Positions 25,137 through 33,051 of a DNA stretch of 34,400 nt are shown in pieces. Each line of letters begins with the position of its first letter. The stretch's first letter is position 1. The notes beneath the pieces are model-generated. The model was not told the DNA's origin. It saw only the letters and a program-made list of their open reading frames with translations, and searched no databases. Both the position numbers and the translations under genes were made by a program. This stretch comes from Burkholderia sp. H160. Lineage in GTDB: Bacteria; Pseudomonadota; Gammaproteobacteria; Burkholderiales; Burkholderiaceae. The stretch covers positions 1 to 34,400 of the forward strand of contig ABYL01000074.1 in NCBI GenBank assembly GCA_000173575.1, written 5' to 3'.

Positions 25137-25202
25137 TTTAGTCGGGCTATCATGACTGACTTTCGTTTCGCTTCCGATACTGCATCGCGATTCAGACTGC
25201 CT

Positions 25203-25244
25203 TTGCGTCACGTGCGTTGTCGACATATCGTGATAGCGCTTACA
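25203..25244 (+). promoter_or_regulatory. lacI promoter with overlapping operator O2
   Basis: TTGCGT (25203-25208), a 17-nt spacer and TATCGT (25226-25231) form a plausible sigma-70 promoter for the plus-strand lacI gene. The second operator, TGATAGCGCTTACA (25231-25244), begins at the last base of the -10 box and would cover the start site, giving autorepression. Its centre is 108 bp from the first operator's centre, a distance that permits DNA looping. Confidence 0.6.
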
Positions 25245-25377
25245 TTTTGGAACGAGTTGCGCGAAAATTGCAAGCGGGATCATGAAGGCCGAGGGTAAAC
25301 GCGCGGTCTCATCGCCTGGTAAGATGGCGGCGACCCACGCCTCGCGCTGCAGTTCATCCACGACAAACACAACGACC

Positions 25378-26457
25378 ATGAGCAGTTCACACTCGTCCGC
25401 GACACCCAAAACACCCGCCGTCCGCACGCGCCGCAAGAGCGGGCGCGCGGTTCTCGGCGACGTCGCACGGCTCTCGGGTGTGTCGACAGCCACTGTATCG
25501 CGGGTCTACAACGAACCGGACAAAGTCTCTCCCAGCGTGCGTGAACGCGTGCTGCAGGCGGCGACCACACTCAACTGGATTCCGAATGCGGCGGGCCGTG
25601 CGCTCGCATCGACGCGCACACATATCGCCGGCGCGATCATTCCGACACTCGACGATCAGGTATTTGCATCGCAAGTCGCCGGCATGCAGGCGGTGTTGGC
25701 CGAGCGTGGCATCACGCTGTTTCTCGGCTGCTCGAACTACGATCCGGCGCAGGCGTTGACCCAGGTGCGGGCGATGCTGGCGCGCGGAGTCGAAGTGATG
25801 GCCATCGTCGGCGAAGCGCATCCACCAGAACTCTTCGATGCGCTCAGACAGGCACGCGTACCTTATGCGATCACCTACGCGTATCGCGAAGGCAGTCCGC
25901 ATCACTGCATCGGCTTCGACAATCGCGCGGCGTTTGTTGAGATCACCGAGCATCTGATCGAGCTGGGTCATCGAACGTTCGCCGCCATCATTCAACCGGC
26001 GCGTGATAACGATCGCGTTCAGGCGCGTGTGGCCGGTATCCGGGAAGCGCTGGAGCGGCATGGGATCGCGGTGCGCCCTTCGCATATGCATGAAGGGCCG
26101 GCGACGATTGCGTTCGGGCGTCAGAGCCTGCGCGCGATCTGGCAAGGTGCGGACAAGCGCCCTACTGCGATTATTTGCGGCAACGATCAGCTCGCGATTG
26201 GCGTGCTGCTGGAAGCGGCTGAGCTGGGAATCAAGGTGCCGCAGCAGTTATCGGTGACGGGTTTTGATGATGTCGCCATCGCGCAGCAGATTCATCCGTC
26301 GCTGACGACGATGCGCGTCGATACCGCGGAAATCGGGCGGCGCGCGGCTCACTATCTGCTCGATGTGCTCGATGGGGAGGAGAACTCGGAGTCAGGCGTC
26401 GTGGAGCCGGTGCTGATGGTCAGGGAATCGACGGGGCGGGTGCGCGAGGCGGAGTGA
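25378..26457 (+). CDS. LacI-family transcriptional repressor of the kinase-MFS-aldolase cluster
   Basis: 359 aa from the ATG at 25378; in-frame ATGs at 25282 and 25324 would add a Ser/Thr-rich leader unlike the family, but no start has a good ribosome site. The LacI helix-turn-helix and hinge are plain near 24-75: VLGDVARLSGVSTATVSRVY, then NAAGRALAS. The rest is a periplasmic-binding-protein-like effector domain (AGAIIPTLDDQVFA to VTGFDDVAIAQQIHPSLTT). It faces the rbsK unit across two matching operators, so it very probably represses both itself and the cluster, with the imported substrate or its phosphate as inducer. Confidence 0.88.
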   Translation: MSSSHSSATPKTPAVRTRRKSGRAVLGDVARLSGVSTATVSRVYNEPDKVSPSVRERVLQAATTLNWIPNAAGRALASTRTHIAGAIIPTLDDQVFASQVAGMQAVLAERGITLFLGCSNYDPAQALTQVRAMLARGVEVMAIVGEAHPPELFDALRQARVPYAITYAYREGSPHHCIGFDNRAAFVEITEHLIELGHRTFAAIIQPARDNDRVQARVAGIREALERHGIAVRPSHMHEGPATIAFGRQSLRAIWQGADKRPTAIICGNDQLAIGVLLEAAELGIKVPQQLSVTGFDDVAIAQQIHPSLTTMRVDTAEIGRRAAHYLLDVLDGEENSESGVVEPVLMVRESTGRVREAE

Positions 26458-26513
26458 AACATGGTTGGCCGAGCGGTCGCTGCGGGGCGCCGAAGGTCAG
26501 TTATTCGGTATCT

Positions 26514-27134
26514 CTATGCGCACTCGAATGTCGCCGCGACTGCCTCCTGAATCGCACCGAGTGGCGCGCCTGGACTGAGGGCTCGCCTGAACACCTCGCT
26601 ATGGACCCTGTCCATGTCTGCCAACGCGCGAAGGGCTTGCTTTGGACCCAGATACCACAGGCCGCGCACCGCGAAGTAGTCTTCGAGTAGCGAGAACAAC
26701 AGCCAGTGACGTCGGTAATCACCTTCCGCATCACCCTTACCCGCCCGCCTCAGCATCTTCTCAGACCAAGCCTTTCGAAACGCGATTTCAGTCATGGAAA
26801 TCGTCGCTGGCCCAGCGTCATACTGGGTCCGCACACGCGCGAGCAACTCATCGCCGAATGTGCCTTGCTGGAATAGAACCTGGCCGCCGTGAATCCGAAT
26901 CCAGCCAGGTTCTGCCTCGTCGTCTGTGGCGTGAACGAACGGATCGAGAAACATACCGTTCCATGGCGCTGCGATGCGCAGTTGGCCTCCCGTGTGACGG
27001 AACGCAATCACGTCCACGTCACTAGTCGCATCGTAGTCCCCGCGTGCGCGCGAACCGTATAGGATCGCCGTATGGCACTGGTAGGTGCTCTGAAGTTCAG
27101 CACATAGGGCTTCAAATATGTGGCTATCGGACAT
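26514..27134 (-). CDS. Nucleotidyltransferase-domain protein
   Basis: 206 aa from the ATG at 27134 (MSDSHIFEALCAEL); longer versions add an unconserved tail. The Pol-beta-type nucleotidyltransferase motif GSRARGDYDATSDVDV is at 27-42, with metal ligands Asp39 and Asp41. The C-terminal half is helical (KAWSEKMLRRAGKGDAEGDY, YFAVRGLWYLGPKQA), as in kanamycin-nucleotidyltransferase-like and HEPN-associated proteins. It may adenylylate a small molecule or protein. There is no adjacent partner that would make it an obvious toxin-antitoxin pair; the upstream gene is a GNAT 53 bp away on the same strand. Confidence 0.8.
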   Translation of the reverse strand: MSDSHIFEALCAELQSTYQCHTAILYGSRARGDYDATSDVDVIAFRHTGGQLRIAAPWNGMFLDPFVHATDDEAEPGWIRIHGGQVLFQQGTFGDELLARVRTQYDAGPATISMTEIAFRKAWSEKMLRRAGKGDAEGDYRRHWLLFSLLEDYFAVRGLWYLGPKQALRALADMDRVHSEVFRRALSPGAPLGAIQEAVAATFECA

Positions 27135-27187
27135 AACACCTATGCGTGATGATTTCCGTTGAACATTCTGACGGGAGCAGTAGCCCG

Positions 27188-27712
27188 CTATGTATGCCGC
27201 GCCAGGCGTGGCATGTCGGCAAGCAACGCCCATCGCTCGTGGTCTCGCCATTCGCCATCGATGCGAAGGTAACGTGGTGAAAAGCCTTCCTGTTGAAAAC
27301 CCAGCCGGCGAACTAGAGCAATCGATGCAAGATTCCCCGGCTGAATATTAGCTTCGAGCCGATGCAATCCAAGGTCGTCGAAGGCATAGTTGATTGCCGC
27401 GCGTAGCGCCTCAGTCATCATCCCAGTCCGGCTAAAGTTCGACATTCCGTAGTATCCGAGATATGCGCTCTGAAAAGCACCCGCGACTATCTCATTGACA
27501 TTGACGACGCCGACCACTTTATTCGACGCCACTTCGCGAGCGACAAGACCAACGTTCGCTCCGGTGAGGCAGCGCGCGAACCAGTTATCGAAGCCAGGCT
27601 GATCGGTAAAGGACGTGACCCAGGGTAAGTGATATTCCCGACTCGTGCGGTTGGCCGCGATCAGATCGGCGGCGTCAGCACGGATCACACGGCTTAGTCG
27701 GATGACACTCAT
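27188..27712 (-). CDS. GNAT-family N-acetyltransferase (RimJ/RimL type)
   Basis: 174 aa. RimJ-like layout: LIAANRTSREYHLPWV at the front, GYYGMSNFSRTGMMTEALRA as the acetyl-CoA-binding motif A (about 88-107), and HRLEANIQPGNLASIALVRR followed by LGFQQEGFSPRYLRIDGEW at the end. The family acetylates N-termini of ribosomal proteins or small amines; the target here is unknown. The gene is complete, with an ATG at 27712, although no strong ribosome site is seen. Confidence 0.88.
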   Translation of the reverse strand: MSVIRLSRVIRADAADLIAANRTSREYHLPWVTSFTDQPGFDNWFARCLTGANVGLVAREVASNKVVGVVNVNEIVAGAFQSAYLGYYGMSNFSRTGMMTEALRAAINYAFDDLGLHRLEANIQPGNLASIALVRRLGFQQEGFSPRYLRIDGEWRDHERWALLADMPRLARHT

Positions 27713-27771
27713 GATTCTCCATCGAAAGGTAATAGGTAGACCAGGCGGGAATCAGATTGCAAGACGCAGCA

Positions 27772-28161
27772 TCAGGAAGACCATGCCGAGTTTTGCAAAA
27801 CGATTCGGTAGCCGTCGAGATCCTCGAATGTTCGACCTGACACGTCCCAATAGGGATTGAACGACGTCACGCTGACGAATCCATTCTCGACCAAGCGGTC
27901 ACACGTCGATTGCCACTCTTCTCGGTTTGGTACGTAAAACACCAGCAAATCCTCACGCGTCGGGGTTGGCGCTACCGGGTGTCCGCGGCACTGAGTGAAC
28001 TCGAAGTGATAGTCCATGCCGGGACTTCCAAGCATCGCTCCGTCAAACCCCTGGTGATCCTGAAACTTTGCCAACACGGCCAGGTTGAGCGCTGCGCAAT
28101 ACATGCGTTCAGTGCGGGCAAGATTGCTAACGGGTCGGGCGATTCTGACGTGTGAGCGCAT
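27772..28161 (-). CDS. VOC-family (glyoxalase/bleomycin-resistance-like) protein
   Basis: 129 aa from the ATG at 28161 (MRSHVRIARPVSNLARTERM). The fold signature runs from VRIARPVSNL through FYVPNREEWQSTCDRLVENG to NPYWDVSGRTFEDLDGYRIV, which is the beta-alpha-beta-beta-beta repeat with the metal-side E-D-x-D-G-Y at the end. The start codon overlaps the 3' remains of the preceding GNAT pseudogene's frame. Members are dioxygenases, glyoxalases or resistance proteins; nothing nearby specifies which. Confidence 0.85.
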   Translation of the reverse strand: MRSHVRIARPVSNLARTERMYCAALNLAVLAKFQDHQGFDGAMLGSPGMDYHFEFTQCRGHPVAPTPTREDLLVFYVPNREEWQSTCDRLVENGFVSVTSFNPYWDVSGRTFEDLDGYRIVLQNSAWSS

Positions 28162-28175
28162 ATTGGAAACTATTT

Positions 28176-28540
28176 TCAACGACGTTGGAAATCGATCCGT
28201 AACAATGCAAACTGCAGGAGGTCCTGATAGGCGCCATTCCAGTAACCGGCTTGACGTTGGTATCCTTCGCGGAGAAAACCCAATTGAATAGACCGCACGT
28301 TCCGAGAAAAACACCATCGGCGCTCCTCTCGACAACCCAGCGCACACCCGATCCGGTGCGCCGCCAGCCGGCGAATACCTCAATCAGTTTTTCGGCTTCG
28401 ACGGGATCGGTCATCGGATCAGAACCAAACCAGCGCATTCCTTCAGCGTCGCTATGCACCGCAAACAACGATTGCGCGTCACTGGGGGAAACCTCCCACA
28501 ATATCAGGCGCGAAGTTGTCAGTGTCGGAAACGAGTCCAT
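28176..28540 (-). pseudogene. GNAT N-acetyltransferase with an internal deletion
   Basis: The first 87 codons (ATG at 28540, MDSFPTLTTSRLILWEVSPS to LGTCGLFNW) are a normal RimJ-like N-terminal half. At about 28290-28280 the similarity jumps to another frame that reads LGFLREGYQRQAGYWNGAYQ then DLLQFALLRIDFQRR and stops at 28176-28178, which is a normal GNAT C-terminus. The central part of about 60 residues, including the acetyl-CoA-binding motif, is missing, and the junction is out of frame. The simplest reading is a deletion joining the two ends around ATTCAATTGGG. Confidence 0.78.
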
Positions 28541-28750
28541 TTGATTTCGTCTGGCAATCGGGACGCGAATGATCGCACGCCATAAATCGGCGGTTGCAGC
28601 TTGTTTGCCGTTTTCTCAGATACCCGTCGGGTAACACTGCTGGCGAGACGTGGGAGAGGATCGCCCAATTGAACGATCTTGCAACTGCTTTCGAGTGACT
28701 GTAACTGAGCCTTGCCAGATGTGCTCGACCGTCATGTTGCTCCGTGCGGG

Positions 28751-29563
28751 TCAGCACGCCGCTATATCGCGGCGCTCTTGACACAAACTTGCGACACGCC
28801 CCTGCTGCTGGAAACCCATCGCCTTGTATATCGCTCCAGCATGGTAGGTTTCGTCTGCGACCATGACGAGCCGGTCTGATTGCGCGGTGGTCAACTTGAT
28901 AACCTCGCTCACCAAGGTCTTGCAAACATTTCGATTTCGATGCGATTCCCCAGTGATCACCGATTGGAAACGTCCCATACCATTGAGAAAGAATAATCCA
29001 AGACTTCCCACCTGCTCGTCGTCGATAAAGGCTCCCCACCAATTGCCTAGACCGCGGTTGATTAGGCTTCGGTAAGCCGTCTGTTGATGTGCAATGTAAC
29101 GTTGTGAGGTCACGTCCGCGGGATTGCACATGTCGGCGAGCTGCATTCGAGACCAATCGTCCCAATCCTGCTGCACGGCAAACGGCCGCACCTTGACTAA
29201 CGGGTTTGTCGCAACCGGACGCATGTCATCAGGATGGGCTGCCAACACCCGACAGACGGCTGCGTTGTAACCTTGCTCAACGAATGAGTCGAGGGTTAGA
29301 ACGCTGTCGGTACTTTCGGGCCATGCGAAAGTCCGATGTGTGATCAGCGGCGGCGTCCCGATGAGTTCCGCAAAGTCATACTCCAGCCGTTTCAGATCAA
29401 TTCCCGCGGGTCGCTGCCGCAGGACCAGCATGTTCCCGAAGAAGTATTCGGGCGCGTCCGGTGTCCGGACGACAATATAGTCGTCTCGTGACTCAACCAG
29501 TCCGGTTTCTGCATGCAGCAATAAATCAGTAGCGAGGCCCAGGTTATCGGCAAAATGGCGCAT
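28751..29563 (-). CDS. GNAT-family N-acetyltransferase, two-part
   Basis: 270 aa. The first half (1-120) is a degenerate acetyltransferase-like domain (YIVVRTPDAPEYFFGNMLVL). The second half is a GNAT domain: WWGAFIDDEQVGSLGLFFLN near 173-192, then ITGESHRNRNVCKTLVSEVI as the acetyl-CoA loop (with R-N-R-N-V where Q-x-x-G-x-G/A is usual), and GAIYKAMGFQQQGRVASLCQ at the end. Substrate unknown. The gene looks intact. Confidence 0.82.
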   Translation of the reverse strand: MRHFADNLGLATDLLLHAETGLVESRDDYIVVRTPDAPEYFFGNMLVLRQRPAGIDLKRLEYDFAELIGTPPLITHRTFAWPESTDSVLTLDSFVEQGYNAAVCRVLAAHPDDMRPVATNPLVKVRPFAVQQDWDDWSRMQLADMCNPADVTSQRYIAHQQTAYRSLINRGLGNWWGAFIDDEQVGSLGLFFLNGMGRFQSVITGESHRNRNVCKTLVSEVIKLTTAQSDRLVMVADETYHAGAIYKAMGFQQQGRVASLCQERRDIAAC

Positions 29564-29807
29564 TCTTGGTATCGCTAGTAACGAGAGTAAGCAGTTTTTC
29601 TGATTTTATACGTATTGTTTTTCTCAAGGACGCGCGCAACGTACTGAACACCGCGTCACAAGCCTGCCCCGTATATGCGATTGAAAATCATCTCGCGGGC
29701 CTCCTGTTTACGCGCCCCGAACAAGCACTTTTCGGTGAGATTTGGCCAGTCATTTTCGGCTATATTTAGTGATTCCTATGAAAACGCGTTTGCGGAGTCG
29801 AAATCAA
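29564..29807. other. AT-rich intergenic stretch between divergent GNAT and lepB-like genes
   Basis: About 240 bp, noticeably AT-rich. It would carry the promoters of the minus-strand GNAT and the plus-strand lepB remnant. A plus-strand frame across it has no recognisable similarity. No clear -35/-10 pair can be fixed. Confidence 0.35.
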
Positions 29808-30797
29808 ATGCATCGAATCGTAAGGCTTTGGAAAGCAAATAAGGGTTTCATTGCGTTTCTGTTCGTTATGATGGTTTTTTGAAGTGCAGTCGCGGACTGG
29901 AACGTCGTCCCAAGCGGTTTGATGCTTCCGACGATTCAAGTGGGTGATCGTATCCTCGTAGATAAGATGGCGTACGACGTTCGGGTCCCGCTAACGCACT
30001 TCAGTCTCGCGCACCTCCGCGACCCTTCGCGCGGCGACATCGTCACCATCCAGTCGTCCGCCGCGCACGAACTGTTAGTCAAGCGCGTGATTGGGTTACC
30101 AGGGGATAGCATCGCGATGCGCAACAACGTGCTTTTCATCAACGGCGTGCGGGTGAGCTATCGGCAGATCGGCGTCGATACTGTCGTTAGTGATGCAACT
30201 TCGCGTGGCGAGTACTTTTCAGAGGTGATCAACGGATCCGCCCATACCATTCGCCTTTCACCCGACGCGCCGAGCCCTCGCGATTCGTTCGGCCCCTTAA
30301 CCGTACCGCCTGGAAAATATCTGATGCTCGGCGACAATCGGGACAATAGTGCCGATTCCAGATACTTCGGATTCTTCTCGCGCGACGAAATCATCGGTAA
30401 AGCGGAACGCGTAGCCTACTCGCTGAATCCCTCACGTTACTATTTGCCCCGATTCGACCGTATTGGTAGGTCGCTGGACGTGCCACCTGCCGTCAGCCTA
30501 TGCGCCGCTGCCGACCGACCGCTCATCGCCGGACCGCATCCCACGACGGCTCTCGGCGATCCTCTCGGGTTCACGCCTCATGCAACGGGCGTACACCGAT
30601 CCGGAACTGCCCTGCAATACTCTTCGAAGTGGTCATTCCGCGGATTTCGATTGCTGCGGTATCTGATACACAACGGACTTATACTTTGGCGTCTCCCGTC
30701 GTTCAACAATGACGCCACCAAGCGATTCAGCAATACGTCGGCTACGGGAGTTCTCTTCAGCAACCGGATATGTGAAGCGCTCAATACCGAGCTCTGA
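29808..30797 (+). pseudogene. lepB: Signal peptidase I paralogue with a nonsense codon and loss of the catalytic Ser
   Basis: The frame starts MHRIVRLWKANKGFIAFLFV (ATG 29808, with a GGAG 10 bases upstream; an in-frame ATG also lies at 29778), meets TGA at 29880-29882 just before SAVADWNVVPSG, and then runs open. The family has an Arg at this place (MVFxRSAVADW), so CGA to TGA is likely. The nucleophile motif PSGSM reads PSGLM (TTG for TCG at 29917-29919). Downstream parts look normal: general base Lys in VKRVIGLPGDS, and GDNRDNSADSRYFG. LepB similarity ends near IGRSL (about 30477); beyond that the frame has lost its stop and runs on into antisense of the next GNAT gene. It is a dead paralogue; the essential copy must be elsewhere. 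Confidence 0.85.
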
Positions 30798-31163
30798 GCT
30801 CGCCCAGGCTGCCACGAGACCAACAGCCTCACTTCCAATACCTTCGCCGTGGCGATCTTCGCGAATCCAAATTCCCAATACCGCACTAGCCACTTTTACG
30901 TGATGCAGTCCGGTCAAGCCGAGGAATCCGCCATTATCTCGCTCGCGGATTGCGAAGACGAAATCCGTACCTTCAGCTCTCGCGGATAACCACGCCTGCC
31001 AGATGCGATCGAACTCATCTCTATCGATTGGTGGCTCCCAGGCCATCCATCTGGTAAGTGACGGCGTGATGCATGGAAATGTTGCATCGGCGTCACTCGC
31101 AGAAAAAGGTCTAATCGATAGCCGGCGTGATTCGATATGAATTCCTTCCGGGCGCAGCGGCAT
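30633..31163 (-). CDS. GNAT-family N-acetyltransferase
   Basis: 176 aa from the ATG at 31163, which follows GGAGG nine bases upstream; longer upstream versions run into the aldo/keto reductase remnant. RimJ-type layout: ESRRLSIRPFSASDADATFP at the front, VLGIWIREDRHGEGIGSEAV as motif A with the acetyl-CoA loop (about 110-130), and ENSRSRRIAESLGGVIVERR at the end. The substrate is unknown. Its 3' end overlaps the run-on frame of the lepB pseudogene in antisense. Confidence 0.88.
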   Translation of the reverse strand: MPLRPEGIHIESRRLSIRPFSASDADATFPCITPSLTRWMAWEPPIDRDEFDRIWQAWLSARAEGTDFVFAIRERDNGGFLGLTGLHHVKVASAVLGIWIREDRHGEGIGSEAVGLVAAWASSELGIERFTYPVAEENSRSRRIAESLGGVIVERRETPKYKSVVYQIPQQSKSAE

Positions 31164-31212
31164 TTTCCAAACCCTCCATAGGTTCGTTATTGTCGTTCGA
31201 TAAGTGCCAATG

Positions 31213-31425
31213 TCATCCGCGCCCCAACACAACTTCGGCGTTTCCATTCGAATAGACGTCGGCGCCATCGAACATATTGAGGCCCGCATCGAGGCAGATG
31301 TCAACGAGCCGACGGGCATCTGTGCGGTCCTCACTCGACCAACTGCTGACAGGCGAGAAACTCGCCGTGCCGAGTGTAAGTATGGGAATTGCCAATTCCT
31401 GATTTCCAAGCCATCTGCGCTGCAT
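31213..31425 (-). pseudogene. Aldo/keto reductase, N-terminal stub
   Basis: 70 codons from the ATG at 31425: MQRRWLGNQELAIPILTLGT, then DARRLVDICLDAGLNMFDGA and DVYSNGNAEVVLGRG, followed by TGA. This is the first quarter of an aldo/keto reductase, with the catalytic Asp and Tyr of D-x-A-D-V-Y in place, but the other 250 or so residues are absent and the next gene begins 50 bp on. A deletion or rearrangement removed the rest. Confidence 0.8.
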
Positions 31426-31439
31426 GACCAAGCCGAATC

Positions 31440-31541
31440 TTAGGATTGAATGAACGCCGGCTCGACATATCTTTGGGCGCCGATGATCACACGCCAATAA
31501 TCGTGCTGGTACTGGGCAACGAAGTTCTCAATATATTCCAT
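31440..31541 (-). CDS. Possible small protein of 33 residues
   Basis: ATG at 31541 preceded by GGGGAAAG, a fair ribosome site; the frame reads MEYIENFVAQYQHDYWRVII and ends VEPAFIQS at a TAA 14 bp before the aldo/keto reductase stub. The composition is protein-like (aromatic and charged residues, no Arg/Ser excess of a shadow frame). It could be a real short gene or the start of another truncated gene. I do not recognise it. Confidence 0.35.
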   Translation of the reverse strand: MEYIENFVAQYQHDYWRVIIGAQRYVEPAFIQS

Positions 31542-31607
31542 TTTCTTTCCCCGCTCACCGACTCAGTTTGAAGCTGTGAGCGCGAGGCGTTGGGTAACGT
31601 CACGCCG

Positions 31608-32684
31608 TCACGTCGTCATGGGCTGCATATCGGTTGCTTCGGCAAACGCTGTTTGTCCCTTGCCGCGCGTTTTCGCCCGGTACATTGCGTTATCAGCAGC
31701 GCGCAGTATTGTTCGGGCATCGAGAGTGCTGCTGCCCGTGCCTTCGGCCAGCATGCACACTCCAATGCTCCCGGAAACGGAGGTCGGATGTCCGCCAGCG
31801 GTTCGCACGTCGCCCAGGATCGCGTGAATACTATCGGCAATTCTTAGCGCGCCTTCCTGGCCATATACGTGGTGTGCAAGGACTACAAATTCATCTCCGC
31901 CCAATCGGGCGAGCGTGTCACCGCGGCGCATCCCGCCGACCAGTGCCGTGGCAAAACACTGTAGCAATTCGTCTCCTACCGCATGTCCGTGGGAGTCGTT
32001 CACTTCCTTGAAACCGTCCAGGTCTATAAGAAGCAAGGCGGTCTGATGGACTTCGGTACCGCGTGTGATCAGCGTCCGGCCAATCGCCTGCTCGAGCCGG
32101 ACGCGATTGCTGAGCCCCGTTAGCGGGTCGGTCGCGGCCTGCTTTTCGAGTCGGTACACAAGCACCGCGAGGTAGAGGGATATTGCTGCAACGCTAAACG
32201 TCAAACCCAGGCCGGCCGCGATGTTTGCCTGCCACCATGCTTGCCAATGCATCAGGCTGGCGAAACCGGCGAGCGCCACGGCACATGACAGTGCTAGCAT
32301 TCGTCGTCCGTAACGGCAGCCGGCACCCACCAGGAACCAGAAAACGACCCAGAGAAGCGGAAGCGCGGTCTCGCCGCCAACTGCCAGAGCCGTCGCTACC
32401 GTTGCCTGGTCGACAACCGTGGCGAGGGTTAATCTGAGGTGCGAGCGCGCGGGTCCGATCTGCACGGCGACGTACGTCACAATACCGAACGTCACGTAAA
32501 ACGCGATCGCCGCCAGCACCATGTAGGCATCTTCTGAGCGACTAACCAGGGCGAAAGTCAGGTATGCGAGAAGTACTAAAGATCCACATGCTATACGTAG
32601 TATCGCTTGTTCCTTCTCCGGGCTCTTCGGAAACACGCCAAACACCGCTTGTCCCCACCAGGAATGACGATTTGCCGCGCCCAT
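31608..32684 (-). CDS. Membrane-bound diguanylate cyclase (GGDEF)
   Basis: 358 aa from the ATG at 32684 (GAGGGAAG upstream; a TTG two codons earlier is possible). Residues about 25-178 hold six membrane segments without an obvious ligand motif. The GGDEF domain spans about 183-350: DPLTGLSNR at its start, LIDLDGFKEVND for metal and substrate binding, the inhibitory RRGD (253-256) five residues before the GGDEF (262-266), and SGSIGVCML. Active site and feedback I-site are both intact, so it should make c-di-GMP and be product-inhibited. No linked phosphodiesterase or receptor gene is in the window. Confidence 0.92.
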   Translation of the reverse strand: MGAANRHSWWGQAVFGVFPKSPEKEQAILRIACGSLVLLAYLTFALVSRSEDAYMVLAAIAFYVTFGIVTYVAVQIGPARSHLRLTLATVVDQATVATALAVGGETALPLLWVVFWFLVGAGCRYGRRMLALSCAVALAGFASLMHWQAWWQANIAAGLGLTFSVAAISLYLAVLVYRLEKQAATDPLTGLSNRVRLEQAIGRTLITRGTEVHQTALLLIDLDGFKEVNDSHGHAVGDELLQCFATALVGGMRRGDTLARLGGDEFVVLAHHVYGQEGALRIADSIHAILGDVRTAGGHPTSVSGSIGVCMLAEGTGSSTLDARTILRAADNAMYRAKTRGKGQTAFAEATDMQPMTT

Positions 32685-33051
32685 GCCCAACTTCCCTCGC
32701 TAGAGTCCAATGACTTACGTCTTTGCAAACCTTGTGGTTCGTATTCGTTCACTTGCGGTCTCCACGAATGCGCTCCCGTCGCTAGAATCGATTTTAAGAC
32801 AATCGATGTGATCTGCGTCATGTTTCCCTGATCTACTAATTTGCTGGAATAGCGATGCGCTTCTAAGAACAGGCTCAGAAAACGTTTGCTTGCGATTGAA
32901 TCGGAAGTTTCCGGTTCATCTGAAGCGGTCGATCGAACGCAACGTTCGCGTTCGGCGCGCGGAATGCAAAAGCCATAACCCGAGCCTTTGCAGGCATGCG
33001 ATATCGACTCGTGAATGGCCGAGTCTCGGGGCAATGCAGCCATGCGTTTGT
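32685..33051. other. Intergenic region upstream of the diguanylate cyclase
   Basis: About 365 bp separating two minus-strand genes. It has a 7-bp inverted repeat, CGAACGC-AACGTTC-GCGTTCG (32934-32954), whose loop contains the palindrome AACGTT, and a nearby direct repeat AATCGAT twice (around 32787-32805). These could be regulatory sites for the cyclase. No gene is recognised here. Confidence 0.4.

Noticed and set aside
29919-30797. Functional signal peptidase I of 292 residues
   Set aside because: The start would lie inside the nucleophile motif, the catalytic Ser is Leu, the membrane anchor is cut off by TGA, and the last 100 residues are antisense run-on.
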